Source: Bacteroidota bacterium (GTDB lineage: Bacteria > Bacteroidota > Bacteroidia > Chitinophagales > Chitinophagaceae). From it: a stretch of 64,000 nucleotides of DNA. Position 1 is the stretch's first letter. The number at the start of each line of letters is the position of its first letter. Both the position numbers and the translations under genes were made by a program. The stretch lies in NCBI GenBank assembly GCA_020161435.1, contig JAIUNV010000002.1, positions 558,001-622,000 of the forward strand, in the 5' to 3' direction. Below, piece by piece: positions 1 through 7,572 of this stretch. The notes under the pieces are model-generated. The model did no database searches and was not told where the DNA came from. It was given only the letters and a program-made list of their open reading frames with translations.

Positions 1-634
1 CTCCGCCATTGCGCCAATATACTGGGGTACCCGGTAAAGTAGCAGGACGGCCAACCAAATCCAAATCGCCATCGCCATCAAAATCGCCTGTAATAAACGC
101 ACTGGCTACATTAGCCATAGAAGCTGTTATGCCATTCATGGGATTTGATGCCCCAGTTACCCTTGTAAAAGTACCGGCATCATTGCGGTATAATTCATTG
201 GGTGCCCTGTTGTAAATATCTAAATCACCATCACCATCGGCATCCAGCACTGCCAGGTTACCTAAGGTGAAATTATTGGCAGAAGCTGTACCCCATGTAA
301 TGCCATTCACAGGACTTGATGCACCTGTCAATTGGGTCCAGTCACTAGTGTTACCATTGTGGCGCCAAAATACTAATCCGTTGTTGGTGGTGTTTCTGCC
401 AATCAAATCAATGTCTCCATCATTGCCCTGAAAATCGCCAATAAGGAAAGAACTGGCGGTGGCAGCAATGGTTGCATTAATATTCCGCATGTTGTGCGTA
501 GATGAGTTTACCTCGGTAAAAGTTTGGGCCATACCCGATGTCAAACCGAGACAAATTATACCTACCGCAAGCAATCCATGCTTAACGGCATGGGCAAATA
601 GCCGTTTTACTAGTGGGTAAATTTTTTGTTGCAT
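1..634 (-). CDS. FG-GAP/VCBS-repeat secreted protein, C-terminus cut by window edge
   Basis: The minus frame opens with ATG at 634 and stays open to the window edge, so only about 211 N-terminal residues are visible. A basic start followed by a hydrophobic stretch ending in Gly-Met-Ala-Gln gives a signal peptide of about 36 residues. The mature part has repeated blocks built around GDFxGxDGDIDL, DADGDGDLDI and GDFDGDGDLDL. These are the calcium-loop signatures of FG-GAP/VCBS beta-propeller repeats, typical of secreted or surface proteins of Bacteroidota. No enzymatic domain is visible. It lies 29 bp downstream of the binding-protein-like gene on the same strand. The missing C-terminus would show whether a type IX sorting domain is present. 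Confidence 0.8.
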   Translation of the reverse strand, partial: MQQKIYPLVKRLFAHAVKHGLLAVGIICLGLTSGMAQTFTEVNSSTHNMRNINATIAATASSFLIGDFQGNDGDIDLIGRNTTNNGLVFWRHNGNTSDWTQLTGASSPVNGITWGTASANNFTLGNLAVLDADGDGDLDIYNRAPNELYRNDAGTFTRVTGASNPMNGITASMANVASAFITGDFDGDGDLDLVGRPATLPGTPVYWRNGG

Positions 635-663
635 AGCGTGTGTTTTACTTTGTTAGAAAGTGA

Positions 664-1782
664 TTATAAAAACAAGTATGGATTGTGCCAACCGGTTACG
701 GCCTGTTTTGCACTGCTAAACAAATTGGTATCAGCACTGCTGTCGAAAACAATTTCATCAATAGATTCACGTAAAATATTCCCGGCGTCAATCCTGATTT
801 TCTCAAGTATGACTGAACTACTTTTTTCGTGAGGTAATTGTGCCAAAGAAATGGTTCCTCTTGGCCCTTGTACCGCAGCTGCAGCTAATGCATTTTGCAT
901 GCCGGGGCTGTTTGAAAAAGTCTTGCAGGTTTCAGCCAATACTAACCCTGCTTCGAAGGACAGCAGTTGAAAAACATTGGGCAATTCCGGCTGTTGTTGC
1001 AACCAAAAAACCAAACTTTCTTCATCTCCTGTTTTATTCAATTGCCAGGTTGAAGCAGTGTAAGCTTCTTGCAGTGAGCATGTCGGAGGTATTGGTTCTT
1101 CCAGCATAAATGGTGATACCGATAGTGGCGGTCTTTGTTGCTGAGTTTTAGCATCATAGTGCAGCAGAAAATCAACAGACTCGCCTCCGGACAGCAGCGC
1201 ATGAACATGACCTGTTTGCAGTGTAGCTAATGAGTCGAACAATGATGCTGTTTGAAAATCTCCGGGAGGATTTTTCAAAACGTTCAAATGCAGTTGTGTG
1301 CCACCTGCCCTGCCCAAGCCCAGTTTGTACGCCTCTATCAAGCCGTAACCACTATCAAACAATGATGTATTGATGCAGCAATCGCCGCCAAACGTTGTTT
1401 GCATCCATTCTGCTAGTACCAATTGACTACGCCAAAGTTCAGCTGTATGAAAAAACAAGTACGGTTGCCGCCAATCGGGTGATGACAGGTGTTCACCAAC
1501 ATTCAGCACTATTACAGGCATTTGAAGTTGCGCAATTACTGGCTGCAACGATAGCATTACTTTACTATTTACCCATGCAATAACCACATCACAGTCGTGC
1601 TGGTATTTGCATTTATTAATAGCCGACTCTACTTGTGCAACTGCACCAGCCCCGATGAACTCGGGCACAATTTCCCACTGAGTAAGTGGCTCTTTTTTTT
1701 GTGCAATACTTAGCCCAAGCATTAAATCCCGCCTGATGGCAGGAAATAATTCGCTTTGTGGAAACAGCAATCCAACTTTCAT
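664..1782 (-). CDS. Type-1 periplasmic-binding-fold protein without signal peptide
   Basis: 372 residues starting MKVGLLFPQSELFPAIRRD. The start resembles the first beta strand of ABC-type branched-chain amino-acid receptor (Leu/Ile/Val-binding) domains, followed by a strand-helix pattern with DVVIAW near residue 90 and GLGRAGGTQL near residue 160. There is no signal peptide or lipobox, so the protein should stay in the cytoplasm, which is unusual for this fold. No permease or ATPase gene is adjacent. The neighbours are a tail-collar gene upstream (63-bp gap) and an FG-GAP protein downstream. Assignment to the fold is inference from sequence feel. The ligand and role are unknown. Confidence 0.6.
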   Translation of the reverse strand: MKVGLLFPQSELFPAIRRDLMLGLSIAQKKEPLTQWEIVPEFIGAGAVAQVESAINKCKYQHDCDVVIAWVNSKVMLSLQPVIAQLQMPVIVLNVGEHLSSPDWRQPYLFFHTAELWRSQLVLAEWMQTTFGGDCCINTSLFDSGYGLIEAYKLGLGRAGGTQLHLNVLKNPPGDFQTASLFDSLATLQTGHVHALLSGGESVDFLLHYDAKTQQQRPPLSVSPFMLEEPIPPTCSLQEAYTASTWQLNKTGDEESLVFWLQQQPELPNVFQLLSFEAGLVLAETCKTFSNSPGMQNALAAAAVQGPRGTISLAQLPHEKSSSVILEKIRIDAGNILRESIDEIVFDSSADTNLFSSAKQAVTGWHNPYLFL

Positions 1783-1845
1783 ATTTCAAACGAATCCACC
1801 AGCCATTTGCTTACACAAATGCGCTGGTGGTTATACTTCTATAAA

Positions 1846-2400
1846 TTAGTTTCTTGAAGGGAAAATACCTTGCATTGCAATGCAATAATTTACAGCGAGG
1901 TAAGGCTGCATATTATTAAAAGGCTGAGAACCGCCGGCAATGCCCGTATTGGCTACAAACGGCTTCAAAGTCCGGTCTGCTGTTGCCTGTGTATAGGTCA
2001 TTACTTCCAAACCTGAGCCATCTACAGCAGCTGCAAGCGTAGATAATCCGTTGGCTGGTGCAGCCTCGGTACCAGCTGTAGAAGCTACCGGAATTGATAA
2101 TGATACCTGATGGATATGCTGTGGCATATTAGTAGTAAGAAGTGTTGTAGTTGTACTTCCAGCTATTTCGCCAAGAGTATAGTTTGGCAAACCCGGCCCT
2201 TGCCCTTGGCCCAATGGTACCCGGCCCCTTAAATCTGGTAATGCAAAAGTTGTTTGACCATTGCCACCATACGTGGTGCCAAGCAAAGAGAACAATGCAG
2301 TGTTTTGTGCAATGCTCAAAAGTTGCCCCTGGCAAAAAGCCCAGCCACGTGGGGGAAAGTTGAAGCCGAAAATGCAGATCATGCCGAGAAATGGATCCAT
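1846..2400 (-). CDS. Phage tail-collar domain protein (microcystin-dependent protein family)
   Basis: The start is set at the ATG giving MDPFLGMICIFGFNFPPRGW, because this is the canonical N-terminus of the family; an upstream in-frame extension of 18 residues is unlikely. The collar signature follows: WAFCQGQLLSIAQNTALFSLL, GTTYGGNGQTTFALPDLRGR and GQGPG, then a variable middle and a conserved NNMQPYLAVNYCIAMQGIFP end. Length is 184 residues, normal for stand-alone members, which are common in Bacteroidota as small clusters outside prophages. No other tail genes are present, so a prophage is not supported. Function of these free-standing collar proteins is poorly known. Confidence 0.9.
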   Translation of the reverse strand: MDPFLGMICIFGFNFPPRGWAFCQGQLLSIAQNTALFSLLGTTYGGNGQTTFALPDLRGRVPLGQGQGPGLPNYTLGEIAGSTTTTLLTTNMPQHIHQVSLSIPVASTAGTEAAPANGLSTLAAAVDGSGLEVMTYTQATADRTLKPFVANTGIAGGSQPFNNMQPYLAVNYCIAMQGIFPSRN

Positions 2401-2438
2401 GTTTTTTGTTTTTTGGAGTGAGTAAATGAGAAAAAATA

Positions 2439-2918
2439 TTAAGGTGCTAACCAATTTTTCATGTTTGGAAATGGATTATCCTGACAACACATGCCCCTGT
2501 ACTCAAGCATGGGTACGCCAAAGTATTGACCGTTTTTAAAATTTTCGCAAATGCTAGAGCCGCCGCCTTTGTATCCATCATCATGCAATACAAACTCAGG
2601 TGGCAGCTGCAAGTGAATACAAGCGGCATACGACCATGCAATGGCCATCATCTCTTCTGCTGGAGCATCGGTGCGTTTACCAATCGTCTCTTTGTTCAAC
2701 GTATGCCTTTCTGCCAAAGGCACTATTGCAATGTGTCCGGCTTCATGCAACACATCACCAGGAAACAGCAATTGTTTCTCATCTATGAAAATCGCTCCTT
2801 GCTCAATACTAATACCGGGCAAAATCTGCGCCGGATTCAGGGGTTTGAAGATAACGTTGATTCCAAGGCTCTTGATAAACTGTACAGATGCTTCAAATGC
2901 CTTTTCATTGTTCGACAT
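2439..2918 (-). CDS. Small HEAGH-motif protein, putative gluzincin-like metallopeptidase
   Basis: 159 residues, no signal peptide. It contains VLHEAGHIAIVPLAERH around residues 57-73, a textbook HExxH zinc site, and about 22 residues later EEMMAIAWSYAA. That spacing resembles the ImmA/IrrE-like (M78) group, in which HExGH is followed by a Glu in the next helix. The ends carry several Cys (AACIHL, SICENF, GMCCQD). It starts the minus-strand run that continues into the tail-collar gene 38 bp downstream. Peptidase activity is inferred from the motif only; the family is not one I recognise. Confidence 0.65.
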   Translation of the reverse strand: MSNNEKAFEASVQFIKSLGINVIFKPLNPAQILPGISIEQGAIFIDEKQLLFPGDVLHEAGHIAIVPLAERHTLNKETIGKRTDAPAEEMMAIAWSYAACIHLQLPPEFVLHDDGYKGGGSSICENFKNGQYFGVPMLEYRGMCCQDNPFPNMKNWLAP

Positions 2919-3075
2919 GCTGAAACTTTAATCTGTTTAAGAATCGAAAGATGTAACTATTCCGCAACATCTCAAAATTTATATCTGCCCAAAAAAAAAT
3001 GCGTCTTTTTCACATACGAAATCTCAACACTCATCAAATGTCGACCGCCCATCACATATTATTTCGGTGAAAATT

Positions 3076-4392
3076 TTATTGAAACCCTCCTTTACCCCTA
3101 TACAAACTCAACTTGCCTTTCAGCTTTACTTCAAGCACTGTCATGTATACATCTTTTGCGGTGGCAGGTATATCATCTACATACACAATACCGGGTACAT
3201 GGCTCCAACTTATTTTGCCTACTACCTTGTGTGGCAAAGCGGCATTGGTACCTATTACTTTAATAGAGGCAATCTCATTGTTCAACCCTTTTATTACCGC
3301 TTTGCCTGTGGCGTTGTACGGCATAAATAAATAGAGCGTTGTAGAATCCTTGCTCAACGTACTCGGGCCATAGTAATGCCCGTAAGGCAAACCGGCACGG
3401 GTGCCAAAAATGGCTGCTGCGTGTTTCTTGTTCCACTTACCCAATTCTTTCAACAGATGCACTTGTTCGTCAGGAATCCAGCCGTCTTCTCTCGGGCCAA
3501 TGTCAAACAACAAGTTGCCGCCATTACTAATAACATCTGCAAAAATGGCAATGAGTTCGTAAGGTGTTTTATACGCCGTATCATCTGGATGATAGCCCCA
3601 GTTTTTATTGCTGGTCATGCACAGTTCCCACACATCGCCACTGGGCCGGCTTACAGGTATGTGCTGCTCCGGCGTGGCATAATCGCCATAGCCTTGTAAG
3701 CGGGCATTGATGATGGCTTTGGGATTCTTGTTCAAAATATCCTGCCGAATTTTAGCAGCATTCCATTCTTCAGCACTGTGCTCCCAATCGCCATCAAACC
3801 AAATGAGGTCAGGATTGAAGTTGGTCATCACTTCATTGATTTGCCCATGGCAAAACTGCTGAAACTGTTGCCAGCGAGTTGGTTCATCTATTACTTTATA
3901 ACGACTGCTGTCTTTCAGAAAACCGGGATAATCATTGCGGCTCCAATCAATCAATGAAAAATAGGCACCGGCTTTAATGCCTTGCTTGCGAATGGCCTGA
4001 AAAAAAGGAGTCAGCAAATCTTTTTTGGCGGGCGTACTATTTACCACATCTAACGTGCTCAGCTTGCTGTCGTACAAAGCCACCCCATCGTGGTGTTTGG
4101 TGGTAATAACGCTGTACTGTGCACCGCTTTCTTTTATGAGTGCCGCCCATGCTTCGGGGTTATACTTACTGGCAGTAAACCCTTTCAGTTGTGCCATGTA
4201 CTCCGGGTAGCCAATGAGTTTGTTGTGAAAGCTCCAACTTTCATCTACGCCATTTACTGAGTAAATGCCCCAGTGAATAAAGATGCCGAGTTTGGCATCT
4301 CTAAACCATTCGAGTTTGGCAGAATCAGGAGTTACCTGCGCTGTTCCGGTCAGCGAAAACAACAGGGTAAAAGCAGCAATCCATTTACGCAT
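3076..4392 (-). CDS. GH29 alpha-L-fucosidase, exported
   Basis: The start is placed at the ATG giving MRKWIAAFTLLFSLTGTAQ, a clear signal peptide; the longer frame adds 17 unlikely residues. The mature protein begins LEWFRDAKLGIFIHWGIYSV, the GH29 hallmark, followed by TTKHHDGVALYDS near residue 98 and DLIWFDGDWE, whose Asp200 is the expected catalytic nucleophile. Length 438 fits the catalytic domain plus a short beta-rich C-terminal part. It would release alpha-linked L-fucose from glycans in the periplasm. A FucP-like permease lies 34 kb away, so a functional link is only suggestive. A -7-like element lies at 4413-4420 on the minus strand, one mismatch from TAnnTTTG. Confidence 0.93.
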   Translation of the reverse strand: MRKWIAAFTLLFSLTGTAQVTPDSAKLEWFRDAKLGIFIHWGIYSVNGVDESWSFHNKLIGYPEYMAQLKGFTASKYNPEAWAALIKESGAQYSVITTKHHDGVALYDSKLSTLDVVNSTPAKKDLLTPFFQAIRKQGIKAGAYFSLIDWSRNDYPGFLKDSSRYKVIDEPTRWQQFQQFCHGQINEVMTNFNPDLIWFDGDWEHSAEEWNAAKIRQDILNKNPKAIINARLQGYGDYATPEQHIPVSRPSGDVWELCMTSNKNWGYHPDDTAYKTPYELIAIFADVISNGGNLLFDIGPREDGWIPDEQVHLLKELGKWNKKHAAAIFGTRAGLPYGHYYGPSTLSKDSTTLYLFMPYNATGKAVIKGLNNEIASIKVIGTNAALPHKVVGKISWSHVPGIVYVDDIPATAKDVYMTVLEVKLKGKLSLYRGKGGFQ

Positions 4393-4412
4393 AGCATCAT
4401 TTTTTTGCAGCG

Positions 4413-4420
4413 GAAAAGTA
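4413..4420 (-). promoter_or_regulatory. Putative -7 element of the fucosidase gene
   Basis: Minus-strand TACTTTTC differs at one position from the Bacteroidota -7 consensus TAnnTTTG and lies 20 nt before the ATG at 4392. Confidence 0.35.
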
Positions 4421-4480
4421 CAGATACCTGTATTCGAAATCACGGGTTATCGCTTTTCAGTCATAAATAAATATTCTAAT

Positions 4481-4512
4481 AAAAAAACGGCTGCTCCTTT
4501 TGGGAACAGCCG
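4481..4512 (-). terminator. Intrinsic terminator of dnaK
   Basis: An inverted repeat (CGGCTGCTCC, loop of four or five, GGAACAGCCG with one mismatch) is followed on the minus strand by seven T, 26 bp past the dnaK stop codon. Confidence 0.85.
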
Positions 4513-4537
4513 CTGTGTGCAACAACCAAGCGGTTGT

Positions 4538-6442
4538 TTATTTAACTTCTTCAAACTGTGCGTCCTCTACGGTGTCGCTTTTGGCACTACCCTGCTGTGC
4601 ACCTGCATCAGCACCGGGTTGCTCGGCACCACCTTGCTGGTTCATGGCATTGTATATTTCCTGACTGGCAGCTGTCCATGCCTCGTTGAGCTTGGCAGTA
4701 CCGGCTTCAATACGGGCCAGATCCTGGCTCTTATGCGCTTCTTTCAACTCAGCCAAAGCAGCTTCGATAGGTGCTTTTTTATCAGCAGGTACTTTGTCGC
4801 CGTATTCCTTCAGTTGCTTTTCTGTCTGGAAAATGAGGCTATCGGCCTGATTGATTTTTTCGATGCGTTCCCGTTCTGCCTTGTCGCTTTCTTCGTTGGC
4901 CTTGGCTTCGTTCTTCATCTTTTCAATTTCCTCTTTGCTGAGGCCGCTACCCGCTTCGATGTGAATCTTCTGCTCTTTGCCGGTGCCTTTGTCTTTGGCA
5001 CTTACGTGAATGAGACCGTTGGCATCGATATCGAAAGTCACTTCAATTTGTGGTACGCCACGTGGTGCCGGCGGTATGCCATCGAGGTTGAAAATACCGA
5101 GGCTTTTGTTATCGGCCGACTTGGTACGTTCGCCCTGCAATACATGAATTTGAACACCGGGCTGGTTATCGGCAGCCGTGCTGAACACTTCACTTTTCTT
5201 GGTAGGAATGGTAGTGTTGGCAGGAATCAAAGTGGTCATTACACCACCGAGTGTTTCAATACCGAGGCTCAGTGGCGTTACGTCGAGCAGCAGTACATCT
5301 TTCACTTCGCCGGTGAGTACGGCACCCTGAATGGCGGCACCTACGGCTACTACTTCATCGGGGTTTACACCACGGTTAGGTTTCTTGCCAAAGAACTTTT
5401 CTACCAGCTCCTGTACTTTAGGAATTCGGGTAGAACCACCCACCAAAATCACTTCGTTGATTTGTGATGCGCTGAGGCCGGCATCTTTCAATGCTTGCTC
5501 GCAAGGCTTAAACATGCGGGTAAACAGATTGTCGGCCAGGGCTTCAAACTTGGCACGGCTCAGCTTCAGCACCAGGTGCTTGGGCACACCGTCTACCGCA
5601 GTGATGTAAGGCAGGTTGATTTCTGTTTCGGTAGAAGAGCTCAGCTCAATCTTGGCTTTTTCAGCGGCTTCTTTCAAGCGCTGCAATGCCATGGGATCTT
5701 TGCGCAGGTCAATGCTTTCCTGAGCTTTGAACTCGTCGGCCAACCAGTCCATGATCACTTTATCAAAGTCGTCGCCACCGAGGTGGGTATCACCGTTGGT
5801 AGATTTTACTTCGAATACACCGTCGCCCAGTTCCAGTACAGAGATATCAAACGTACCACCACCGAGGTCGAACACGGCAATCATTTGGTCGGCGTGTTTT
5901 TTATCGAGACCGTATGCCAAAGCGGCAGCGGTAGGTTCGTTTACAATACGACGCACATTAAGACCGGCAATTTCACCGGCTTCTTTGGTGGCCTGCCGCT
6001 GCGCATCATTAAAGTAAGCTGGCACGGTAATTACCGCTTCAGTCACTTCCTGACCGAGGTAATCTTCGGCAGTTTTCTTCATTTTCTGCAACACCATGGC
6101 GCTAATTTCCTGAGGTGTGTACAGGCGGCCATCAATGTCGATACGTACCGTGTTGTTGTCGCCCTTGGCTACTTTGTAGCTCCAGTGGCTGATTTCTTCG
6201 CCCACTTCATCGAAGCGGCGGCCCATAAAGCGTTTTACGCTGGTTATGGTATTAATAGGGTTGGTAATGGCCTGACGCTTAGCGGGGTCGCCCACTTTGC
6301 GTTCGCCATTTTTCAGAAAGCCCACGATAGACGGTGTCGTCCGACGGCCCTCTTCGTTGGCGATTACCACCGGCTCATTGCCTTCCATTACAGATACACA
6401 ACTGTTGGTGGTTCCCAGGTCGATTCCAATAATTTTTCCCAT
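4538..6442 (-). CDS. dnaK: Molecular chaperone DnaK (Hsp70)
   Basis: 634 residues. The start at [20 protein letters not shown] matches every DnaK; the 21-residue upstream extension is an artefact of an open frame. Visible are the nucleotide-binding signatures ([34 protein letters not shown]), the substrate-binding domain starting at [17 protein letters not shown] and a Gln/Gly/Ala-rich C-terminal linker ending [10 protein letters not shown], close to the usual EEVD/EEVK end. It refolds client proteins in the cytoplasm with DnaJ and GrpE, neither of which is adjacent. It is monocistronic: terminator just downstream, and a region upstream with repeated TGACAG half-sites and a sigma-54-like pair. 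Confidence 0.98.
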   Translation of the reverse strand: MGKIIGIDLGTTNSCVSVMEGNEPVVIANEEGRRTTPSIVGFLKNGERKVGDPAKRQAITNPINTITSVKRFMGRRFDEVGEEISHWSYKVAKGDNNTVRIDIDGRLYTPQEISAMVLQKMKKTAEDYLGQEVTEAVITVPAYFNDAQRQATKEAGEIAGLNVRRIVNEPTAAALAYGLDKKHADQMIAVFDLGGGTFDISVLELGDGVFEVKSTNGDTHLGGDDFDKVIMDWLADEFKAQESIDLRKDPMALQRLKEAAEKAKIELSSSTETEINLPYITAVDGVPKHLVLKLSRAKFEALADNLFTRMFKPCEQALKDAGLSASQINEVILVGGSTRIPKVQELVEKFFGKKPNRGVNPDEVVAVGAAIQGAVLTGEVKDVLLLDVTPLSLGIETLGGVMTTLIPANTTIPTKKSEVFSTAADNQPGVQIHVLQGERTKSADNKSLGIFNLDGIPPAPRGVPQIEVTFDIDANGLIHVSAKDKGTGKEQKIHIEAGSGLSKEEIEKMKNEAKANEESDKAERERIEKINQADSLIFQTEKQLKEYGDKVPADKKAPIEAALAELKEAHKSQDLARIEAGTAKLNEAWTAASQEIYNAMNQQGGAEQPGADAGAQQGSAKSDTVEDAQFEEVK

Positions 6443-6499
6443 GATTATGTATGATTTAGACTTTACAAATGTATGATGCTTGAGGCATCGCTTACTGAT

Positions 6500-6618
6500 T
6501 GTCAATGATTATGCCACGCCATGCAAGGGTGAAAAAATGACAGAAAAGCAGCTGGCAGAATGGTAGAAGTGCCTGAAATGCTGACTGTCAGGCATGAGTA
6601 AATGGCAAAAGCTGACAG
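6500..6618 (-). promoter_or_regulatory. dnaK upstream region with TGACAG-type sites and a sigma-54-like pair
   Basis: On the minus strand, TGGCAT-N5-TTGAC at 6516-6500 has the -24/-12 spacing of sigma-54 promoters but lacks the final GC. Further upstream lie TGACAG at 6538-6543, CTGGCAG at 6552-6558, the perfect palindrome CTGAC-T-GTCAG at 6581-6591 and CTGACAG at 6612-6618. The cluster looks like regulator binding sites for heat-shock control. Regulator identity is unknown. Confidence 0.4.
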
Positions 6619-6677
6619 AAAAAGAGCCGTTGTTTTTTACTGTACCACTAAGTTTACAGATAAATGAACAACCATTC

Positions 6678-6863
6678 ATGAAGACCTTAAGAAAAGTATT
6701 GCTTGTTGTGCTTGTGGCAGTAATGTTGTTTTTGGTGGCTTTTTTTATTGTCTTGCTGGGGGCTCCCCATTTTCAGGGCGATGACCTGACCATTGTTCTG
6801 ACTATTGCCGCATTTGGAATGTTGTTTATATTCCTGCTTTGGCAATGGAAGCCTGAAGATTAA
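6678..6863 (+). CDS. Small two-helix membrane protein of unknown function
   Basis: 61 residues from the ATG giving MKTLRKVLLVVLVAVMLFL; the longer frame upstream has no membrane or signal character and is disregarded. Two hydrophobic segments (about 6-27 and 35-55) are separated by GAPHFQGDDL, and the tail is WQWKPED. It lies divergent from dnaK and 77 bp ahead of the HDTYYIIAH membrane protein. I do not recognise a family. Confidence 0.6.
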   Translation: MKTLRKVLLVVLVAVMLFLVAFFIVLLGAPHFQGDDLTIVLTIAAFGMLFIFLLWQWKPED

Positions 6864-6940
6864 TGGGTTATTCTGTAAGCATACAGTGCTGGTGCCATTC
6901 GCCTATCATGAGCAAAAAAACAATACAAAAATAAAATCCG

Positions 6941-7387
6941 TTGAAACGCCTCCTCCCCCGACACCTTCTTTTGGCCAGCGGTATTTTGCTACTGGTTATC
7001 GCTGCATTTTTCAGCAATTCATCCAGCGTTTTAGACATTCATCTTCACGATACTTACTACATCATTGCCCATCAACAACTTGTTTATTTGTTTGCCATCC
7101 TGTCTCTGCTTTTATGGGCTTTGAGTTGGCTTTGCCGGCGAATCTTTTTCTTGCGCTGGCTCAATTGGCTGCATGTTTTACTCAGCATTATTCCTCTATG
7201 GTTGCTCACGGTGGCACTTTTAACTGATGCCCGCAATTTTGCTTCCACGGCCAACAAAAGTTTCGAAGCCATGCAACAATCGCAAAATGCGATGGCAGCA
7301 ATTGTACTCCTGTTTCTGCTGGCTCAACTCTTTTTTCTTACGCACATTTTGATGGGTATTTTCCGCAAGAAAAAAAATCAGCTATAA
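6941..7387 (+). CDS. Four-helix membrane protein with cytochrome-oxidase subunit I-like HDTYYIIAH motif
   Basis: 148 residues from a TTG start (no ATG is available before the first helix). Four hydrophobic segments are visible (about 8-24, 45-65, 70-90 and 116-138). The stretch DIHLHDTYYIIAHQQLVYLFAI at residues 32-53 closely matches helix X of haem-copper oxidase subunit I (HDTYYVVAHFHYV). His36-Asp37 correspond to the Mg/water-site pair and His44 to the high-spin haem ligand, while the low-spin haem ligand two residues later is Gln. The protein is far too short to be an oxidase subunit. Function unknown; a stand-alone quinone, haem or metal-binding role is only speculation. Confidence 0.7.
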   Translation: MKRLLPRHLLLASGILLLVIAAFFSNSSSVLDIHLHDTYYIIAHQQLVYLFAILSLLLWALSWLCRRIFFLRWLNWLHVLLSIIPLWLLTVALLTDARNFASTANKSFEAMQQSQNAMAAIVLLFLLAQLFFLTHILMGIFRKKKNQL

Positions 7388-7572
7388 AAGATGAGTATTG
7401 TTTTTTTAAACAGCACCTTTTGGTGGTGTAACCTGCTCAATTTTGTGCGGTTGCTTTCAAAGTAATTCATGCAGGTTTTGCATACACATTGGTTATAAAA
7501 ACCAATAAGGGCCAACAACCATTTCAAATATCTTTAATGGCAACTGTAATTAGCCCAAAAACAAACGTTTAC

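Noticed and set aside
1846..2400. Prophage signal from the tail-collar gene
   Set aside because: No capsid, terminase, integrase or other tail genes around it; stand-alone collar genes are common in Bacteroidota.
5495..6454. Long open frame of 319 codons on the strand opposite dnaK
   Set aside because: Shadow of the highly conserved dnaK gene; no start context or known domain. The same holds for the long frames opposite topA (25287-26273), argS (51010-51672) and the barrel gene (49095-50126).
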